From Paracoccaceae bacterium (GTDB taxonomy: Bacteria; Pseudomonadota; Alphaproteobacteria; Rhodobacterales; Rhodobacteraceae), in assembly GCA_002401945.1 (NCBI GenBank), contig NVUP01000039.1:7308-15282 (forward strand): a stretch of 7,975 nucleotides of DNA, written 5' to 3'. Below the pieces are notes generated by a model. That model made no database searches. It saw only the letters and a program-made list of their open reading frames with translations, and had not been told where the DNA came from. Below, piece after piece: positions 5,701 through 7,975 of the stretch (position 1 is the stretch's first letter; each line of letters begins with the position of its first letter). Both the position numbers and the translations under genes were made by a program.

Positions 5701-6726
5701 TCACATTTGGAGGTGATGGCGTCGATAGGCCCCGGGGGTAACGCTGGTCCATCTTTTAAAGGCGCGGTGAAAATTTGCGGCCGAAGCGAAACCGATGTCT
5801 TGTGAGATCGCCTCAATACTCTTTACCCCATCAGACAAATCACGGATTGCGATGTCGCGGCGCAGCCCATCTTTGATCCCCTGAAACGACGTGTCTTCAG
5901 CATCAAGTCGGCGGATCAATGTGCGCGGCGTTAAATTCAGCGCCTGCGCGGCATCGCTGAGGTGATAATCTAGCCGGTCAGACAGCAACAACAACTCGCG
6001 TATGCGCAGGGGGAGTGCGTGTTCGCGAGAGCTGGTGAAAATCCAATCCCGAGGTGCGCGGATCAGGAATTCCTGCATTTCGGCCTCGCTGCGTGACACC
6101 GGCAGGCTGCCAAGCAGGCCATCAAAGGTAATGGATGACTTCGGCTGCCCAAAGCGGATCGGCGCTGGGAATAGAACGGGGTAGTCCTCGGCAAAATCAG
6201 GACGGCCAAAAACAAAGCTGACATCGCGCAGCGGCAGTTCTCTCCCGGTCAGCCACGATGCAATCCCGTGCGCCAGTTTCAGCAGCAGCATGTGCCCGAA
6301 CCGTTGTGCACAATCTGTGTCCCGCGGCACAAGCACAACACGCAGAATATCGCCCTCGTTCTCCAGCACCACGGCAAAGTCATCGAGCAACAGATTCCAG
6401 AACGACGAGAAGCGAAACAAGGCCGCCGACAGCGATGACGCGCCGCGAACAGAAGCACTTAAATGCTTCAGCGCACCAGAGCGTATCGGGCGGCTCCAGA
6501 GCCCCATCATCTCGTCACCTGTTTCGACCGCAACCAACTGGTAAAGGCGCACAATCTGATCATGGGTCACCCGGGCTTGGGGTTGGACGGTGCTGGCCAA
6601 CCCGATCTGCTCCAGAAAACCCGCCAGTTGTTGCGGTGGGCAGTGTGCGCGCAGAACCGACAGCCAATCTTCAAGAAAGGCACGCGAAACAGTGGGTAGG
6701 ATAGGCGAGGGATTTTCAGGGATCAT
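5701..6726 (-). CDS. AraC-family transcriptional regulator with N-terminal arabinose-binding-like domain
   Basis: This is a 341-residue DNA-binding regulator of the OruR/ArgR-like AraC group. The N-terminal part, about 30-205, resembles the ligand-sensing domain of that group (QIVRLYQLVAVETGDEMMGLW; GALKHLSASVRGASSLSAALFRFSSFWNLL). The C-terminal part holds the double helix-turn-helix: helix pair one around 255-277 (LSDAAQALNLTPRTLIRRL) and pair two around 303-327 (SIEAISQDIGFASAANFHRAFKRWTSVTPGAYRR), with the typical IGF-x-x-x-x-x-F-x-RAFKRW-x-x-x-TPG-x-YR signature. The ATG at 6726 is the first possible start, since an in-frame TAA lies just upstream; no good ribosome site precedes it, which suggests weak translation. 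It is divergent from the acyl-CoA dehydrogenase gene over 123 bp, so it probably regulates that gene. The inducer is unknown; an acyl compound is an inference from context. Confidence 0.93.
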   Translation of the reverse strand: MIPENPSPILPTVSRAFLEDWLSVLRAHCPPQQLAGFLEQIGLASTVQPQARVTHDQIVRLYQLVAVETGDEMMGLWSRPIRSGALKHLSASVRGASSLSAALFRFSSFWNLLLDDFAVVLENEGDILRVVLVPRDTDCAQRFGHMLLLKLAHGIASWLTGRELPLRDVSFVFGRPDFAEDYPVLFPAPIRFGQPKSSITFDGLLGSLPVSRSEAEMQEFLIRAPRDWIFTSSREHALPLRIRELLLLSDRLDYHLSDAAQALNLTPRTLIRRLDAEDTSFQGIKDGLRRDIAIRDLSDGVKSIEAISQDIGFASAANFHRAFKRWTSVTPGAYRRHHLQM

Positions 6727-6849
6727 GACAGCCGTTTAGGTGCAGGTTTTGTCACTTTTTGCAAGTTTTGCGTCGGTAATAGAGATAGCCAGTGAATGAA
6801 CGTTCATCTATTTGGCTCAAATAGCAAATCCAGTGAGGGAGGTTAGCCG
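6727..6849. promoter_or_regulatory. divergent regulatory region between the AraC regulator and the acyl-CoA dehydrogenase
   Basis: This 123-bp region must hold both promoters. TTTTG occurs three times at 6747, 6757 and 6766, spaced 10 and 9 bp, close to one helical turn, just upstream of the AraC gene. AGCCA (6787-6791) and TGGCT (6813-6817) flank a perfect palindrome at 6796-6807. GGGAGG at 6837-6842 is the ribosome site of the acyl-CoA dehydrogenase, 7 nt before its ATG. I could not pick a convincing -35/-10 pair in either direction, as expected for activator-dependent promoters. Confidence 0.6.
6796..6807. promoter_or_regulatory. 12-bp perfect palindrome, TetR-type operator candidate
   Basis: ATGAACGTTCAT is perfectly self-complementary with no spacer, so it cannot form a normal RNA hairpin and is more likely a protein site. 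The wider sequence TGAATGAACGTTCATCTA keeps only partial symmetry. ATGAAC/GTTCAT arms are typical of TetR-family operators, from memory. It sits 43 nt upstream of the acyl-CoA dehydrogenase ATG. No TetR gene is in the window. Confidence 0.45.
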
Positions 6850-7975
6850 ATGACTTTTGAGGCACCTATCAAAGACATGCTTTTCAATATCGAGCACCTT
6901 TCGGGCTGGTCAGAGGTGAACGCCCTACCACCCTATGGAACGCTGGACCTAGAAGATGTCGCCGCTGTGCTGTCGGAATTGGGGCGGTTCTGCGCCGAAG
7001 AAATCGCGCCGCTGAATGCCCCAGGCGATGCGGTTGGATCGCGGTTCGAGGATGGCAAGGTGATCATGCCACCGGGGTTCGTGGCAGCCTATGCCCAGTT
7101 TGCCGACATGGGTTGGCAAAGCCTGCCGCACCCAGAGGAATTTGGCGGACAGGGTCTGCCGCGGGTTGTCGGGGCCGCTGCCACCGAAATTTTAAACGCC
7201 GCCAACATGAGCTTTGCATTGTGCCCGCTGTTGACCGACGGCGCCATTGAGGCGCTGCTGACGGTCGGCTCGACAGACACAAAGAACACCTATCTGGCCA
7301 ACCTGATTTCCGGCAAATGGACCGGCACAATGAACCTGACCGAACCGCAGGCGGGCAGCGATCTGGCACTGCTGCGCACCCGGGCTGAACGGCTGGATAA
7401 CGGCTCGTATCGGATCACCGGGACCAAGGTTTTTATCACCTACGGCGAACATGACATGTCGCAAAACACCATTCACCTGGTGTTGGCGCGCACCACTGAT
7501 GCGCCTGCCGGCGTCAAAGGGCTCAGCCTGTTTTTGGTGCCAAAATTTATGGTTAACGCGGATGGCTCGTTGGGCGCGCGCAACGCCGTGCGCTGCCATA
7601 GCATCGAGCACAAGCTGGGCATCAAAGCCAGCCCCACCGCAGTGCTGGAATTTGAAGGTGCGACAGGCATTCTGATTGGCGAGGAAAACGCCGGGCTGGG
7701 CTATATGTTCAAGATGATGAACGCCGCACGCTACACTGTTGGGCTACAAGGGGTGGCACTGGCCGAACGGGCCACCCAGCAGGCACTTGCCTATGCCAAA
7801 GACCGCATTCAGGGCCGCCCTGTTGATGGTTCGTCAAACCAGGCCGTCGCCATCATCAACCACCCCGACGTGCGCCGCTTGCTGGCACGGATGCGGGCGG
7901 TCACCGAGGGGGGCCGCGCGATGGCGGCGTTTGCGGCAGGCTGGCAAGATCTGGCCCTACACGGCGAAACACCCG
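6850..7975 (+). CDS. acyl-CoA dehydrogenase, DmdC/long-form type (N-terminal 375 residues; cut by window edge)
   Basis: This is an FAD enzyme that introduces a trans-2 double bond into an acyl-CoA, passing electrons to electron-transfer flavoprotein. The frame is open from the ATG at 6850 to the window end with no stop. The N-terminal helical domain covers about 38-155 (FGGQGLP at 98-104, NAANMSF near 116-122). The middle beta domain has the flavin-contacting MNLTEPQAGSDL at 161-172, ITGTKVFITYGEHD at 189-202, and SIEHKLGIKASPT at 251-263. The C-terminal helical domain begins near 282 (GLGYMFKMMNAARYTVGLQG). The extended N terminus (APIKDMLFNIEHL) and EHKLGI-x-x-SPT mark the long subgroup of about 590 residues, which includes methylmercaptopropionyl-CoA dehydrogenase DmdC and fatty-acyl enzymes. 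The catalytic Glu is beyond the edge, so chain length or DMSP specificity cannot be decided. GGGAGG lies 7 nt before the ATG. Confidence 0.93.
   Translation, partial: MTFEAPIKDMLFNIEHLSGWSEVNALPPYGTLDLEDVAAVLSELGRFCAEEIAPLNAPGDAVGSRFEDGKVIMPPGFVAAYAQFADMGWQSLPHPEEFGGQGLPRVVGAAATEILNAANMSFALCPLLTDGAIEALLTVGSTDTKNTYLANLISGKWTGTMNLTEPQAGSDLALLRTRAERLDNGSYRITGTKVFITYGEHDMSQNTIHLVLARTTDAPAGVKGLSLFLVPKFMVNADGSLGARNAVRCHSIEHKLGIKASPTAVLEFEGATGILIGEENAGLGYMFKMMNAARYTVGLQGVALAERATQQALAYAKDRIQGRPVDGSSNQAVAIINHPDVRRLLARMRAVTEGGRAMAAFAAGWQDLALHGETP

Noticed and set aside
5226..5816. 196-codon minus-strand frame across the nucleoside hydrolase end, the gap and the AraC gene end
   Set aside because: It overlaps two real genes in other frames, and its product is rich in Arg, Trp and Cys with no domain. 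Only the part in the gap is non-overlapping, and a different frame there looks more protein-like.
1..7975. Mobile elements, CRISPR, tRNA, toxin-antitoxin or defence genes
   Set aside because: I looked for spaced direct repeats, transposase or integrase motifs, terminal inverted repeats with target duplications and tRNA-like CCA ends, and saw none.

Overview
The window looks like an ordinary chromosomal segment of an alphaproteobacterium, most likely the marine Rhodobacterales (Roseobacter group). The basis is protein-level resemblance, from memory, of L25, the lactate-dehydrogenase-like flavoprotein, TrpA, YchF and the acyl-CoA dehydrogenase, plus coding GC of roughly 57-60% in the housekeeping genes. 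I see no rRNA, tRNA, CRISPR array, insertion sequence, integrase or phage gene.

Layout. The left part (1-3255) is read leftward. It holds the 5' end of rplY (ribosomal protein L25, cut by the window edge), an FMN-dependent alpha-hydroxy-acid dehydrogenase of the LldD type, an unrecognised AT-rich membrane protein with about six transmembrane segments, and a stand-alone trpA. trpA ends in a good intrinsic terminator. The 177-bp gap 3256-3432 is divergent. From it ychF (ribosome-associated ATPase) and, 15 bp later, a nucleoside hydrolase run rightward as a likely two-gene operon. They converge on an AraC-family regulator with an N-terminal ligand-binding domain, encoded leftward. That regulator is divergent from an acyl-CoA dehydrogenase of the large DmdC-like type, which runs off the right edge.

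Function. The genes are core or catabolic: lactate oxidation, the last steps of tryptophan synthesis, a translation-linked ATPase, nucleoside salvage, and a fatty-acid or DMSP-type acyl-CoA oxidation step with its probable divergent regulator. The most informative details are regulatory. A 7+7 bp palindrome overlaps the predicted -10 box of lldD. A 12-bp perfect palindrome of TetR-operator type lies between the AraC gene and the acyl-CoA dehydrogenase gene. The start of lldD is better placed at a GTG (1469) than at the longest open frame. I found no convincing new multi-gene system. The least explained pieces are the AT-rich membrane protein and the open frame continuing past the AraC stop codon.
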